Of a stretch of DNA of 64,000 nt, positions 35,323 to 47,524 are shown in pieces. Numbering within the stretch: position 1 is the first letter of the stretch; every line of letters starts with the position of its first letter. The stretch is from Ciborinia camelliae (Eukaryota; Ascomycota; Leotiomycetes; Helotiales; Sclerotiniaceae). The notes under the pieces were generated by a model. The model was given only the letters and a program-made list of their open reading frames with translations. It made no database searches and was not told the origin of the DNA. Made by a program: the position numbers and the translations under genes. The stretch lies in NCBI GenBank assembly GCA_025890175.1, contig JANPYM010000009.1:1076944-1140943 (forward strand), given 5' to 3'.

Positions 35323-38300
35323 TCATTCGATGTAAGATGGTGAGTTATGTTAGCATATTATCCAAGCCTTAAAGCGATTGCTTAGAAATTGATGGATACA
35401 GAATGAGACAGATTGAGAGAGAAGTCCCTTGCATCGTTTTACTGTTGATTTACCCCGCTTCTGATCTCACCGGGGAACCGCTGGCTGTCATGAAGCGATC
35501 ATGACCAGTAATATTAAAGTGATTTATATTTTGCTATTGAAACCGCGGAAAGACATCCGCAAGGTACAATGTTTTTCATTGGTCACCTAGAAGTAAGTAC
35601 GGATTCACATGCCATTGGCTGTTTTCACAATAAATGGCAAAATGGCAATGGAATAAAAAGTCGAAGATGATGAAGATGAAGATTGCCGAAATCTTGTGGA
35701 AAGTGTACCTCCGAGTCTTCTTTGGCTTCTTGATTTCATGCCTCCAGGGTCTCATATTAAGACCTCGAACCGACATGTTGACAATCCAGAATTTACAAAA
35801 TAGCAATGCAATGAGTGAAGGCAGGTGATTTAAGTACAGTGTTTTTTCTCGAAAAAAAAGCCCGATAGAATATTTATATAGCCCACAATGAGCTCCAACA
35901 GGACAGGTGATTAGCCATCAATCAGTGCTGAACATAACGCCCATAAAGTCACACTTTTTACGTCAACTCAACGAATGTAAGATTATCTGCATAATCTCAA
36001 GTGAGAGAGTGACCTGAGCCATCCGGCGAGATGGTAAAATTCATAGGTTATATAGATCTTGAGTAAGGTGCATACAAGCATATATATATAAATTCAAAAC
36101 AAGAGATATTATATCGAGCCATTATAAAAAATGACTTACACTTAACGATATCTACACGAAGAATGATTGTTGGATTGTCTACTTAGGTAGTTAATATATG
36201 TGACGTGACGATATAAGAGTTACGGCACAGTACTGTCCAATAATCAACCTCGGTTGGGGCTCATCGGTACCTTGCGGACTAGCACTAATGCCCGTACGAG
36301 TTATCTAGGTATATAGATATATAAACACTACATCAAACCCTTTCTCTTCTTATTCTTTAATCAAACCAACTATTATGTATTTGAAATTTGGATTGGGAAA
36401 AAGGTTGTTTGATTCTGAAATCGGGGTTTTGAAAGGAGTTGTGCATAGGTGTCGTAGTATCACTGAGGACACTACAACATGAGCTTATAAAGACCAGTAT
36501 TACATTATCTCTCGCTATTCTCTCATTCGTCATCCTCTCCTTCACTGATCCTCTAAAAAATAATGGTATTCAATTATTTTGAGGGGGTTTTGATTTCTTG
36601 ATTTCTTGTTTTTCTTTTTTTGGAAAACCCAAAAATAAATATATCTTAAGGAAATCAAGATTCCTAAGTCAAAATCTACTTCAAAGTTTGATCGTATGAA
36701 TATGTAACAGATTTAACAGATATGGGATAGTCCATTGCATTTCAGAGCAAACCAATTGTCTCACGATTCACGTCAGCCCGTGTGGACGAAAATGCATACA
36801 GAGTCTGAAGTAGCAGCAGCTAGGATATTAAGTTACTTTTTTACAACTACACTATTCCAAATAGAATCGGAAAATTCTTAAAGGTTGTAGATACATGAAA
36901 TATCGGCTATAGCTTTAGCAAAATCAAATTAGCATCGCTATATAAAATTCTTACTATTATAATTAGATAACAACTAAAACAAATTGTGATGTAATTTGAT
37001 ATATACAATGATAATTGCTAAGGTATATAAAGAGATCTGATTTAGATTTTACTCCTATTAGTCCCGCCGTTGTTAAATGGTTATAAAATGTACTTTTATA
37101 ATCGGGTTTCCATTCTAGCGAGCAATCTAAAATCAAAGAAACATTTGAAACGTATACTAGATTGGATTCAATATCTTTTCGAGGATTATTTAAAATATAG
37201 GGGCATTTTGATCTACCAATTCCATGTCATTGTGGAGTAACCGTCAACTTGATAAATCACTTTGCCCAACACCTTCAAGAATCCTAAACGTGTTTTCCGA
37301 ATTCATTATTTTTACACCAACAAATCATATTTGAAGGCTGCACGCATTGCAGAGTCGTTTTTTTATACTTCGTATAACTCCAAGTTCAAGAGAGAGCGAG
37401 AAAATTGATCGTCGATGTTCAATTCTTCTATCCAGAGTCAACCCAACGAAGGTGATATTTTATCAAACCAGACACTTTAGACAATTAAATTACCTTCCAA
37501 GGTTATTATGAGTATCTATTTTTAATATATGTATTCTCGAACGTCATAGAAAGAGTAATGGTGGATATATGATGAAGTCCACTTCTCAATTTATATTAAA
37601 ATCCGAAAATCTGCAAAGCCAAGATGGTGACTTGGAGATCATTTGAAATGCCTTTAACAGTAATATAGTCTTCTATTTTCATATAGATCACTTTATATAC
37701 ACAAAGCTTCAATACAGTACACGGAATTCAAACGGAGGTGCCCAGATCTCTCATCAAAGCCCGATAGTTCAAAGTTGAGTCATTTTCATTCACAATTTGA
37801 ATAGATCCAAAGAATTCTCAGTGGCTCTAGAGCCCTATAAATGTATTAATACTAGTTTTCAAGAGAATATGTCGAAAATATCTGAGAATCGATGCACGAA
37901 TCCTTTGGCAAGCAAATTTTGGCTCAAAAAGACACTTCTCAGATTGTCAACTTAAAGCCACTTTATATATTTACCAACGTTTTTGAAGCTCTAAAGATTT
38001 CTCTAGTTCAATTCCCGTATCTCTACTATGCGTTTTCATGCATTTAGATGGGGGAAGGAGAGGTGGATATGTTGGCGATGGAATGAATGCATCTGCTCAC
38101 TTAACAATTATTCTTGAGGCAATAATAAGAAAGTAATCGGACTAGAACCAATAGCGTCGATAGCAGACCCTTAGAGCAATATTGCATTTAGTTATATACA
38201 AAGGGCTAAGATTTTTAATTTTCGCTTTGGGTTACTACCGTCTTCATAGTTTCAGAATTATATAAATCGGACATAGAATGGCTAATCTTCTTAGTGTTAG

Positions 38301-38905
38301 TATCAACCTGGTATACATGAAAAGGTGCAAGTACTTAATCCTGTGCATGAGAATAGATGATTCCCATGAAACTACTATAGCGTTGATATCTTATATGGAG
38401 AGTGTGGGCGCCGAGCAGTCAGTTCGTACGGGCCCCTATGTACAGTCATATGATTGTACCGACAGTTAGTCTCAAGTAACTACAGAATTAACACTCTTTT
38501 TACATTTCTTCTATAGATCATACACGCCTAATTTTGACTTTCGGTAAGACCCTCGGTGAGTTCATTCCATAAAATTGAAATCACTGAAATGTTACTAGAT
38601 ACGAACTCCTGTATGTGATTAAGGATACTACACGTCTAATTGCGGTATTATGTCCAGTTAGCTTGTCGTTTACCTCCCGAGGTCACTAGATATATATCTT
38701 ATGTTTGTAAGTAACTGACTTCATGTTTTATCTACACGTATTTCCCTTTAAAAGGGCTCGGAGCTGTTCTCTCTTAAAATTGAGAGCAGACCAGCTTGGT
38801 GGGACATGGTTATCAGTGATATTGATACCTGAATAGTTTTTGATGAAAACTCTGGTAGAATTCAGCAATGCCAGTAACAATGATGGCGAGCTGTCGCACG
38901 GGCAG

Positions 38906-39207
38906 GTTTTAGAGCCTTTTGAGTTCTAATTTTGCGCCTGATAAGTTTGGGGAACTTTGGGAGGGTTGGGGGGATACATTTTGAAGTATATGGTAATATT
39001 TGATTGATTTGGTGATTTCCATTTTGGTATTTTCTGAAAGGTTATATAGGGTTAATAACCTACTATCAAAAATTGAGTAGTAGAAAAAAAATATACGTAT
39101 GGTACGGAACGAAGTTTTTCCGATCCGAAATCTGGTTACCTGGCTGACAAATCCGCTGCATTTTGAAAATACTACGCAGGACAACTTTTATTCACAGGCT
39201 CTAAAAC
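38906..39207. repeat. 300-bp segment bounded by 11-bp inverted repeats
   Basis: GTTTTAGAGCC at 38906-38916 and its exact complement GGCTCTAAAAC at 39197-39207 bracket about 280 bp. The size and layout resemble a small MITE. However, no target-site duplication was found at the flanks (GGGCAG versus ATTAGG) and 11 bp may be chance. Confidence 0.25.
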
Positions 39208-39244
39208 ATTAGGTACGAGCTTTGAGTACGGCCGCTCGGGCCGA

Positions 39245-39288
39245 CCAATAATAATAGCCTTCACCATAAGCTCGACTATTATTATTGG
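39245..39288. repeat. Perfect 13-bp inverted repeat (hairpin-capable)
   Basis: CCAATAATAATAG at 39245-39257 and CTATTATTATTGG at 39276-39288 are exact complements with an 18-bp loop. It starts about 100 bp past the stop codon of the GH5 gene, so in that gene's transcript it would sit in the 3' untranslated region. A role in mRNA 3'-end formation or stability is only a guess. Confidence 0.5.
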
Positions 39289-39384
39289 CTACAGCCCTTC
39301 ACGATCTCCCTTGCAGCTTAGTCCATTTCATCTCTGATATATACATTGCAATCTCTCAAGAGTCTCAACCAACTCCCATTAATA

Positions 39385-41287
39385 CTATCGAGTGAGACAA
39401 GCTGCAACTAGTGCTTGATCCGCCATAGCCGATCCACTTCCTGTAGGTGTCTCCGATAAAGCTAGCACATCAATATCAGTACCTATTTGTGTCCCAGGTC
39501 TTCCCACAAACGCGGGATTGGGTGATCACTTACTGTAAGTTGTAGCGAAGCTTCCAGCAGACCATCCAATATATCCCAAATACACATCTGAATTCGCACT
39601 GTGCAATCACACTGTCGTCAGAATTTTTCCGTTCCCTTTTCTCTCTCTCTCCTTTCTTCCTCTCTCACCAATCCCCAAAAATAGAAATATAAAAACATAC
39701 TTTAAATAAGCAACCTGCTGACAGAAATACGTCTCACAACTCGCAGTATTCCCACCACCCGTCTCACTCAATATAGCTTGTCTCCCATTTGTTCGTAGCC
39801 AGGTTGCTAAGGGTGCAAACACGGAATCGATATTGTTTGTCACGCATTCTGCGCTGGACCCGGAGTTATCCGAGTCGAGATATCTGTGCACGTCGAAGAC
39901 TAAGTTTGTGGTTGTGCCGTCGAGATTGGTGATCGTTGATAGGGCGGCAGCACTTCCACTGGATATGAAGGTTGCAGCAGATGCGTACTAAAGGGTGGGC
40001 TGGGGTTAGTGGGCTGGTCTTTAGTGATGGGAAGTGGAAACCATGGCGAAAGACGTTTGGAGTGCGTTTGGAAAAAGAGAATTTGGCAAAGAGCTGAGTA
40101 AGTTGAAAGAGAGATATGTAATTCTACTCACATCGCTACCGGGAAGAAGAAGCATAGTGGATGTTGCACCAGCTTGACGAATAGCAGTGACAACTGCTTG
40201 TAGAGTGGCTGCCCAGGTAGTTATACTTGTTAAATCTGACAGATTTTGTTAGTGGTGTGTATCCACCATTCTTTCCTCCCCAAAGCTAATTACTTCCCTA
40301 CACTACATTGCACTACACCCATTCAGACAAACAGAAAAGGAGGATACACACCATGCGGCTCATTCATCAGCCCAAAAAATACTTTTGTATTTCCCTTATA
40401 CTTCGTCGCCAACTGACTCCACAAACTCGCAAACTGCGCATTAGTCGGCCCACCCTGTCCAATGATCTCTCCATTCCATCTAGCATAGTTATGGATATCG
40501 ATCACGCAACTTGCACCCGTGGCAAGACACCCCTGAACTAGTAGATCGTAGTTGGCGAGATTGGTCGTGTTGAGGGTTCCGCCGAGAACATTGTTGACCA
40601 GATATTGCCAACCAACGGGCAGGCGGAATATGTTATGGCCGGTCACGCTGGTGAAGTGGGCCATTTGGCCGAGACCATCGGGACCATTGTTTATGGTTGT
40701 TAGAGGCTATATGGAGAAGGAGGATTAGTTTCATAGGGAGAAAAGTGGTGAGAATACTTACGGGGTCGACATTTGAAGTAACGCATGTGCCATCCGTTGT
40801 GCATCCAAAGTCAAATCCTGCAATATTTGTCCCAACTTGGAACTAGTGCATCAGTACAAGTTCTCAGGTCGAGGCTTTCTCTTTGGAGCAAGTGTATATA
40901 CTTACTATATTTCGTCTCCCCAGTTGAACTTGGACTTGATGATGTTGTGCTAGTCTTTGTGCTGGTACTTGTTGTTTTGCTCGTCGTACTTGTATATCCA
41001 CTAGTCGTGGTCGTCAATGTAGCTATGTATCATCATTTATGAGTTGCTGCTACCCTTTCTGCTTTTGTTTTTGGGAATTGAGACTGGACTATTGAGACGG
41101 GACTTTATTTACCAGTTCCAGGAAGACATTGCGAGTAATACGCATTGCTATAAGTACACACATAACCAGCCACACAAGTCGTTGCACCAGTCCATCCTGT
41201 ACCTCCACATTGAGCGTAGGCAGCGCCTTGTGCGGAGGCGGTGGATATCAGTGTGATAGTGGTGCATAGGGGTGTTGAGAACTTCAT
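39385..41287 (-). CDS. cel5A: GH5 endo-beta-1,4-glucanase with N-terminal CBM1
   Basis: Eight exons by splice signals: 41113-41287, 40906-41022, 40762-40835, 40352-40706, 40132-40235, 39701-39987, 39534-39598 and 39385-39482, giving 424 aa. It cleaves internal beta-1,4 bonds of cellulose outside the cell. Residues 1-18 are a signal peptide. A CBM1 follows (about 19-56, [14 protein letters not shown]...YYSQCLP), then a Thr/Ser linker (about 58-92). The GH5 subfamily 5-type catalytic domain starts at [23 protein letters not shown] and the acid/base Glu238 in GLMNEPHD are present, and the nucleophile is Glu350 in [10 protein letters not shown]. The tail [10 protein letters not shown] then [14 protein letters not shown] is like Trichoderma EG2. 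Exon phases agree throughout. It is followed 2.9 kb away on the same strand by a GH6 gene with a nearly identical CBM1. The symbol is a family name. Confidence 0.93.
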
Positions 41288-44190
41288 CTTTGAGAAGTTT
41301 GATTTACGCAAAGGAGAGGAGGAAAGTATGACTAGGACGCTGGAGAGATAAGAAAGCCAAACTTGGAAAGAAGCTCTACTTTATGGAAAACTTGAAACGC
41401 CGAGAATACTAGAAGGGATTATGTACTACAAAATCCAGGTTCTGTAGTATGGATGTGATAACAATTTCATAGCACTGGCCATAACCTCATGATCACCGTC
41501 TGGGGTTCCATGGACACATAAATCACATCTAAAAATGAACGGACCGAAGAACCGGCATACAAGATTTAGAGTTAAGAATATGTAAATTATAAAAAAACAA
41601 ATTTTCCGTGGTCTACTTAGTTTCTATATGTTTCATATTCGTCATAACTATCTCGCGATAGCTTGGTGGAAAGAATGGGATGCGAGTCCGAGGCGGGATT
41701 ACGGGAAGAGATGAGATGACAGGTGGACCTATGTATTGGAAACTACCTAGTTTATTGTTGTGCTTATACATACATTAAAATGAATATTTGTATATTAATT
41801 CTACATATGATCTAATCCTTTTTTCCAAGAGAACATTACGATTTTGTGTTAAAAAGAAACCATCTATAGCAGAAGGCCCTCGAGGCAAGTTCCCGCATCA
41901 AAATTGATATTTGCAACTTGTTTCATACCTGTGGTAGCACTACAACGAAACTTAATTTCTAGATAAATAAAGACTCGGACAGCTACATACGTGCCAAGGC
42001 TGACCCACCATCTATGATAATCCTAATCAACCTCTCAAAAAGTCCCAAGCCATCGGACCCGCCATCCCATCATTCGGATAAACCCAGGTTTGTGGTTTAG
42101 CTTTCTCGCTAAACGGGAATAACGTGGGGAAATAAAGTAGTACCTAATGTCTAATGTCGATCTACTTCATTCGGTTTATAGTATTGATAAAAATACTAAA
42201 AGAAAAACGTGGTATTGTGATATTGGATTTATGTTAAACGAAGGCGAATTGATATGGACTCGATTTTTACATATAAATATTCTTTCCTTTTAGTTTTAGA
42301 AAGGCAATGAGAAGTTTTGATCCAAAGATAGAACTAATTGATTCCTTGTCATTTGACTCTTACAAAGACTAACCTACAACACAGCCGACCCTACCCAGGG
42401 GTAAATACAGTACCTATGACTATCATAAGTCACTTTATGAGGCTGAATTGAGCAGCTAATCCGAGACCAATGGGTATACTAAACGTGCTGCAAGGGCTCG
42501 ATAACTCGTCTTCTCCCTAATGAAAATCTCGAAACTACCGAGGGGGTGGTGGAAGATTTGGGATAAAAATGATCGCCATCTACCCTTGAACATTTCTTGT
42601 ATCAGTTCAATAAGTGCGGAGGACTGATATAAAGAGAGCGGGGGTTCCAATTTGTGATAATCATCTTGGTCTAGCCCTGCAATCTCTAGATTCTAGCTAT
42701 GTATCAAATTCAGGTCAAGATTCAAGATTCAAAATCCAAAGGACTTACGAGAAAAAGAGATCCAAGATAGTCAATCTTGGCAAGGTTAGAAGAATTAATC
42801 CCCCCCCTCCAGCAACCTGCCCCGAAGTAAAACCCTTAGGAATACTAAAATAAATACACATCCTAGATATTATAGCAAGTGGTGATTGGAATAAGAACAA
42901 AGACCTCCAGCTCACAGCTCGATCAACAGATAAAAATAAAGTCCCGATGAGCATTGATGTTTCTATGAAGAACGTTTGCATCTCCTTAAAAGTTACTGCA
43001 TCTCTTCCGGCTCTATTAATCCACCTTCTCCTTTCCCTTTCTGCATCTTTGTCCTTACTACCGCCGGCGCAAAGGCTACAAAAAAATCATATTGCATCAT
43101 GGAGGTCATAGAATAGCTTGTGAACAGGATGACTCAATGGCACCCATGGGTGAATCAGAAGAGAAGAGAAAGTTGACAAAACTAGCACTTTGTGAAGTCA
43201 CTCGAACAGCTTTGGTCAGAAATCAAACCCAGTTCAAAAACCCTTGTTTTGGCTCATATTTTTTAAATAAAAATGTTTCTCAATTGATACGTAGCAAACC
43301 ATACACAAATTTAATCCTTAAAGTATTTTCTTCAAAAAAATTGATTATATTCATTTAATTCAAGGCCAAATCTGAAAGTATCAAGTCAAAAATAATTTGA
43401 GTTGAAATCTGGAGGCTCCACCAATCTCCAACCGCGGAGATCAGTAAATCGATCTTGTGAATCTTCATATATGCCAGCAGATATTGCCCTCGAGGTTGCA
43501 GTCGTATACCCCGGATTTTCGGCTATTCTGGTTCCACAACATGACATATCACTACAATATATTTTTCAACATTCCTAACAGAAACTAATCAGCACCCTAT
43601 ACCAAACCACTTGTGAGCAATATTAATCTAATAATCATCCACGTTGATTGAAAGTTTCCGGTGTATCACAAGACCCCATGAATCTCTGCACCCAACCGGA
43701 GTTTTAAGATTTAAACTTGGACGACCCAACGCATGAATGTAACACAACCCCCTGATTTTTTTGGTTGGTGGGCTGTTGAGATGCAAGCCAATTTGTGGGG
43801 TGCTGATCATTTATATGCGGTGTTATTTGTGGCGATGCTGTGCTATTGTATGAGGTAACTTGGGGGATTAAAACAAAGATGTTAAATTTCACACTTCGGG
43901 CGAAGTTTTCATGTTCCCATAACATATTCCACTATTAAAAGACTTTTTTTTCAATTTTGTTTGCGTCTCAATTCACAGGAACTGCAGTAGGTATCGAAAA
44001 TTTTCGTGTATCAAACTTGTATTTCATATATACAGTGGAAGAGAAGTAGAAAGTTTATGTATAAATTTTAAGAACAAATAAAGATGGCCTATACAGTAAA
44101 GAATTTCTTGTTTCCTAGTGCTTGTTGCGTTTAAAGAATGTATTAGAGACCAGTCTCTTCTCCCCCCTCTATTTTCGTTCATTCTCAAGC
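41288..44190. other. Spacer between the two cellulase genes
   Basis: 2.9 kb holding the GH5 promoter (left) and the GH6 3' flank (right). Short frames on both strands (for example 42614-42853 and 43092-43358) lack domains or splice partners. Only simple AAGATTCAA-type direct repeats (about 42716-42735) are noted. Confidence 0.5.
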
Positions 44191-45825
44191 TTAGAAGCTG
44201 GGGTTGGCATTGGTGAGTAGTTGTGCGAAGTAGGCTTGGAACCAGGTACCCGCTTCTGGAGCAGGCTGGAGTGCATCTGCTAGACCACAATGATAGTCAT
44301 ATCGAGTTGCAGTGGTGTTTGAAGTACCCTGAATCAGTAAAGTCAGTAAACGAAATTATAAACTTTGGATTGGGTTACAAACGTCGCATTCTCCGCCAGG
44401 CTTGATCCAGACAAAAGCATCTTCCAAGGAATCTCCAGTAGTTGCAGTAGGACGAACGCCGAATCCGGTACCTACGAGATTACACCAATCTCCCCAAGCT
44501 AATTGAGCTGTAGGTTGAACTCCATTGCGGCCTATTACTACGGTTAGCATCATCCTGAAAGCTCAAAGAATACTTAACCTACTGGTATCAGTGATAAAGT
44601 GGGCAGGGAAACCTTGTGCTGTCAAAAGTGGAGCGAGAGCATTAATATACAACTTCTCGTTGCAGTTGGCATCGCCGGCGGTGTAAGATGGACAACTAGA
44701 GCTGGTCCAGGCATTGTAGTTTGCAACATTGGTAGCTAGACCTCTAACCTGAGATGGACTTCCTGCTGCTTTGTAGACTTGTGCGAAGAGTGCAGCAGCT
44801 GGAGTGATGTTAGCCGACCATCCTAACCATCCTGCATGTCCAGCATCCAAATAAGAAGAAACATTTGCCAAATTCAACTGTGCAATGGCATATTCGGTAC
44901 ATTCTAGATAGGCTGCCTGTGCATTAGCACATTTCGAAACCGATAGATTAGTAACCAGGTTGGCCAATGAGTCCGGCTCTAATGGATTGTCAGCCACCAA
45001 TCTACGTTTGTTCGAAACTAAGAATGTTACTTGCCTATAACCAGAATAACACTAACGTCTGAGTATGTCTTCAGAATGGCAACTATTGCGTCGATATAAG
45101 CTTTGTAATTAGCTACTCCATTGTTTGCAATGCTATATTCTCCATTTGAAGCGGCTGCTGCACAATCTCTATCGGGCAAATCATAGACGACAAAAGTACC
45201 GACAATGGGTGGATTTGCCCCTGCTTTATTTAAGGCCCGAATATTGGCAAGGTAGGTACCCATCAATGGAACTTTAGCTGCGGTGTCACTGAGCTCATTA
45301 GCTTCCATATCCATTATCTGATCGAAGAAAAGTAACCTACAGCCAAACAAACGTTGAAACATTTGCTACCGCAGCAGCTTTAGTGGCCATAGCTCCGGTG
45401 AGCGAAGGAATGGCAATCGAAGAGATTTCAGAAGCATAATATGGATTTGCGTAAAGTGCTTTGCCTGAAAATGGATTACCCGCTACTGCTGTTGTTGTAG
45501 TCGCGCTACCAGTTGTAGTCGTGGAAACTTTCGTGGTGGATGTGATGATTGTTGTGGGAGTGGAAGTTGTTGAGGTTGAAGTTGCTGATGTTGCAGTCGC
45601 AGATACTGGGAGGCATTGAGAATAGTATGGATTGCTATAAGTACAGGTGTAACCCGAAACACAAGTTGTTGCACCAGTCCACTCTTGGCCGCCACCTGAA
45701 TCATATGTTAATGCCAGATCAGGCAAGAATGGATTTGACAACTTACATTGTGCATAAGCCGCACCCTGTGCATACACAACAGGCACTACAGCTGCGGCAG
45801 CGAGGAGAATATTCCTGAAACTCAT
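44191..45825 (-). CDS. cel6A: GH6 cellobiohydrolase with N-terminal CBM1
   Basis: Six exons: 45747-45825, 45341-45695, 45035-45288, 44583-44978, 44383-44531 and 44191-44328, giving 456 aa. It is the non-reducing-end cellobiohydrolase (Cel6A/CBHII type), secreted. Signal peptide about 1-19. The CBM1 (about 20-57) is split by intron 1 after YAQ, followed by a Thr/Ser linker. The catalytic domain has [14 protein letters not shown] (restored by intron 2), [18 protein letters not shown] with Asp186 (equivalent of Trichoderma D175) and VILVIEPDSLAN with Asp232 (equivalent of the catalytic acid D221). Intron 3 uses a GC donor (GCAAGT) with an AG acceptor; it alone restores IEPDS. The C-terminus has [26 protein letters not shown] and [22 protein letters not shown]. 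The CBM1 reads QEW where QGW is usual. The symbol is a family name. Confidence 0.94.
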
Positions 45826-47524
45826 TCTGACAGTTAATTGAAGATGTAAATATTGTGCGCTGTGAGGTGCTCGAGTTTGAGAAGGAGAAAGGGTCCTTTA
45901 TATGAGTCGAGCCTGGACACGACTGGAAAGCTTAGCCATAATCATTTCGGTGAGCCGAAAAGTGCCCAGATTTGTATGATCATCTATCTATATGCAAATC
46001 GCCTCCAGATATCAATAACGGAAGTCCGGCGCCGACGTGCCAGTGTAGTTTGTATAGGCTGAGTAGACGGCAAACAGTTACGGAGTGATCGTGAAGAATA
46101 TTGCTATGCTCGATCCTTGACAGAACCTCATGAGATACCATTGGATGAAATAAATGAACCAAGAAAGTTGTTACTATAACATCAAGTTAAAGTAACACCA
46201 AAGATCCAATCAGGTCAATGGGCGAAAAATCACCCAAACCTATTTTAGATTAAAGAAGTGATTTGCTTTCACAGGTACCTGAAAAGCTATGGAGTAACGG
46301 CCCGTTGGAGAATTCCCTTGCATCATGTGTGATCATGAACTGTCACTTGCCATATGATTTGTATCGTCCCGTCACTTTGACGGAAATGGGATTTTGTAGA
46401 GTTAAATATATTGCACCGCAGAACAGATCAAGATCCTCATTTCTTATAGCTAAGTACCAAACAAAGATGAAATACTTCTAGCAATTAGGATAAGGTAATG
46501 GGAAATAACCGGGAGCAGCTAAACGCCAGCTCAGCAAAAGAGAGGAAACATCTAGGGCCTAGATGCAAGATGCAAGATTCAAACGTTGTGTTTCACCCTT
46601 ACTATACAGCGGTAACCTGCAACTATGAACTTAAGCCACTTGAAGAGCTACATTTATACCTTGGAAAATCCCATAGTATAAGGCTGATATGAAAATGCGG
46701 AGAAATCTGGGGAAGAGATGAAGATCGTGGAGAAATGGCATTTGCGATTTTAGCCTAATTTTGATGAAGTTAACTTAAGATTACGGTTGCCCATAACTAC
46801 CATTTAGATCATCTGCCCCGAACTTTATATTTCTTGCCGTTTCTTGTCGCCAATACACGAAGAAAGACACGATGACTGGTGACCCGTCTGGTCCTATAAC
46901 GTAGGAAATATGAATGCTCACCAGAAGGTGCCAAATTGGCTTAATTCATCAGGCGTTCTTCTCCTTCTGCTCGGAGTAGAATTTCCGCGCTGTTCAACGA
47001 CCATAGAATCTTAAATAATGGTGATGTTACAATATGTACAACTACTTTTAAACAAATGAATTGAGAATAAAAGTGGTTTTTGGATTGGAATGATTTGAAT
47101 GATTTACCATCTCACTCTATTACTCATCTTCCCATCCCATCGCCCGCCCTCTTCATCCCCATCTCAGTTTCTAACCCTCCCCCCTCCCAAAACCTCGCTA
47201 AAATCTTCGCATTCCCCTCTCCAATATGCACAACCCCACCACCCAATCTATCCATTACATCTCTTCTTGTTATAATAACCTCTTTTCTTCTCAAGAGATT
47301 CCGACTTTGCATAATAGGGTATTTGTTTTGTGGGGAATAGAAATATAGAGAGGATGAGGAGTATTTATGTATTCATCTAAGGGTCTATAATATCTATCTC
47401 GTCTATCCCAATGGATATACAATCTAAACAACCTTTCCAAAACAAGATACTGCTTTACAGAGAGCTAGCCGGCGGATTGCCTCTCATAAAACTCCATACC
47501 AGCCTAATTGCCGTACAATACATT
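45826..47524. other. GH6 promoter and spacer
   Basis: The left 150 bp is the GH6 promoter. The remainder to 47524 shows no gene; short frames (46263-46481, 46498-46692, 47080-47340) lack domains. A GATGCAAGATGCAAGATTCAA direct repeat lies at about 46562-46581. Confidence 0.5.
45895..45937 (-). promoter_or_regulatory. TATA-like box and GGCTAA (XlnR/Xyr1-type) site of the GH6 gene
   Basis: Read on the minus strand, CATATAAAGG lies about 70-80 bp before the ATG at 45825 and GGCTAAG (plus-strand TTAGCC at 45932-45937) about 107 bp before it. GGCTAA is the core bound by XlnR/Xyr1 activators of cellulase genes in other ascomycetes. A single short match is weak evidence. Confidence 0.4.

Larger units (their letters stand above)
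35323..39384. other. Gene-poor 4-kb spacer
   Basis: The region is moderately AT-rich and has no supported gene. Short frames on both strands lack domains. It contains the short inverted repeats near 38906/39197 and 39245/39288 listed separately, and a CCCTTTAAAAGGG palindrome at about 38747-38759. The left part includes the upstream region of the GST-like gene. Confidence 0.45.

Noticed and set aside
39607..40664. Separate GH5-like fragments suggesting a broken gene
   Set aside because: Canonical introns join all fragments in phase into one 424-aa enzyme, so the gene is intact.
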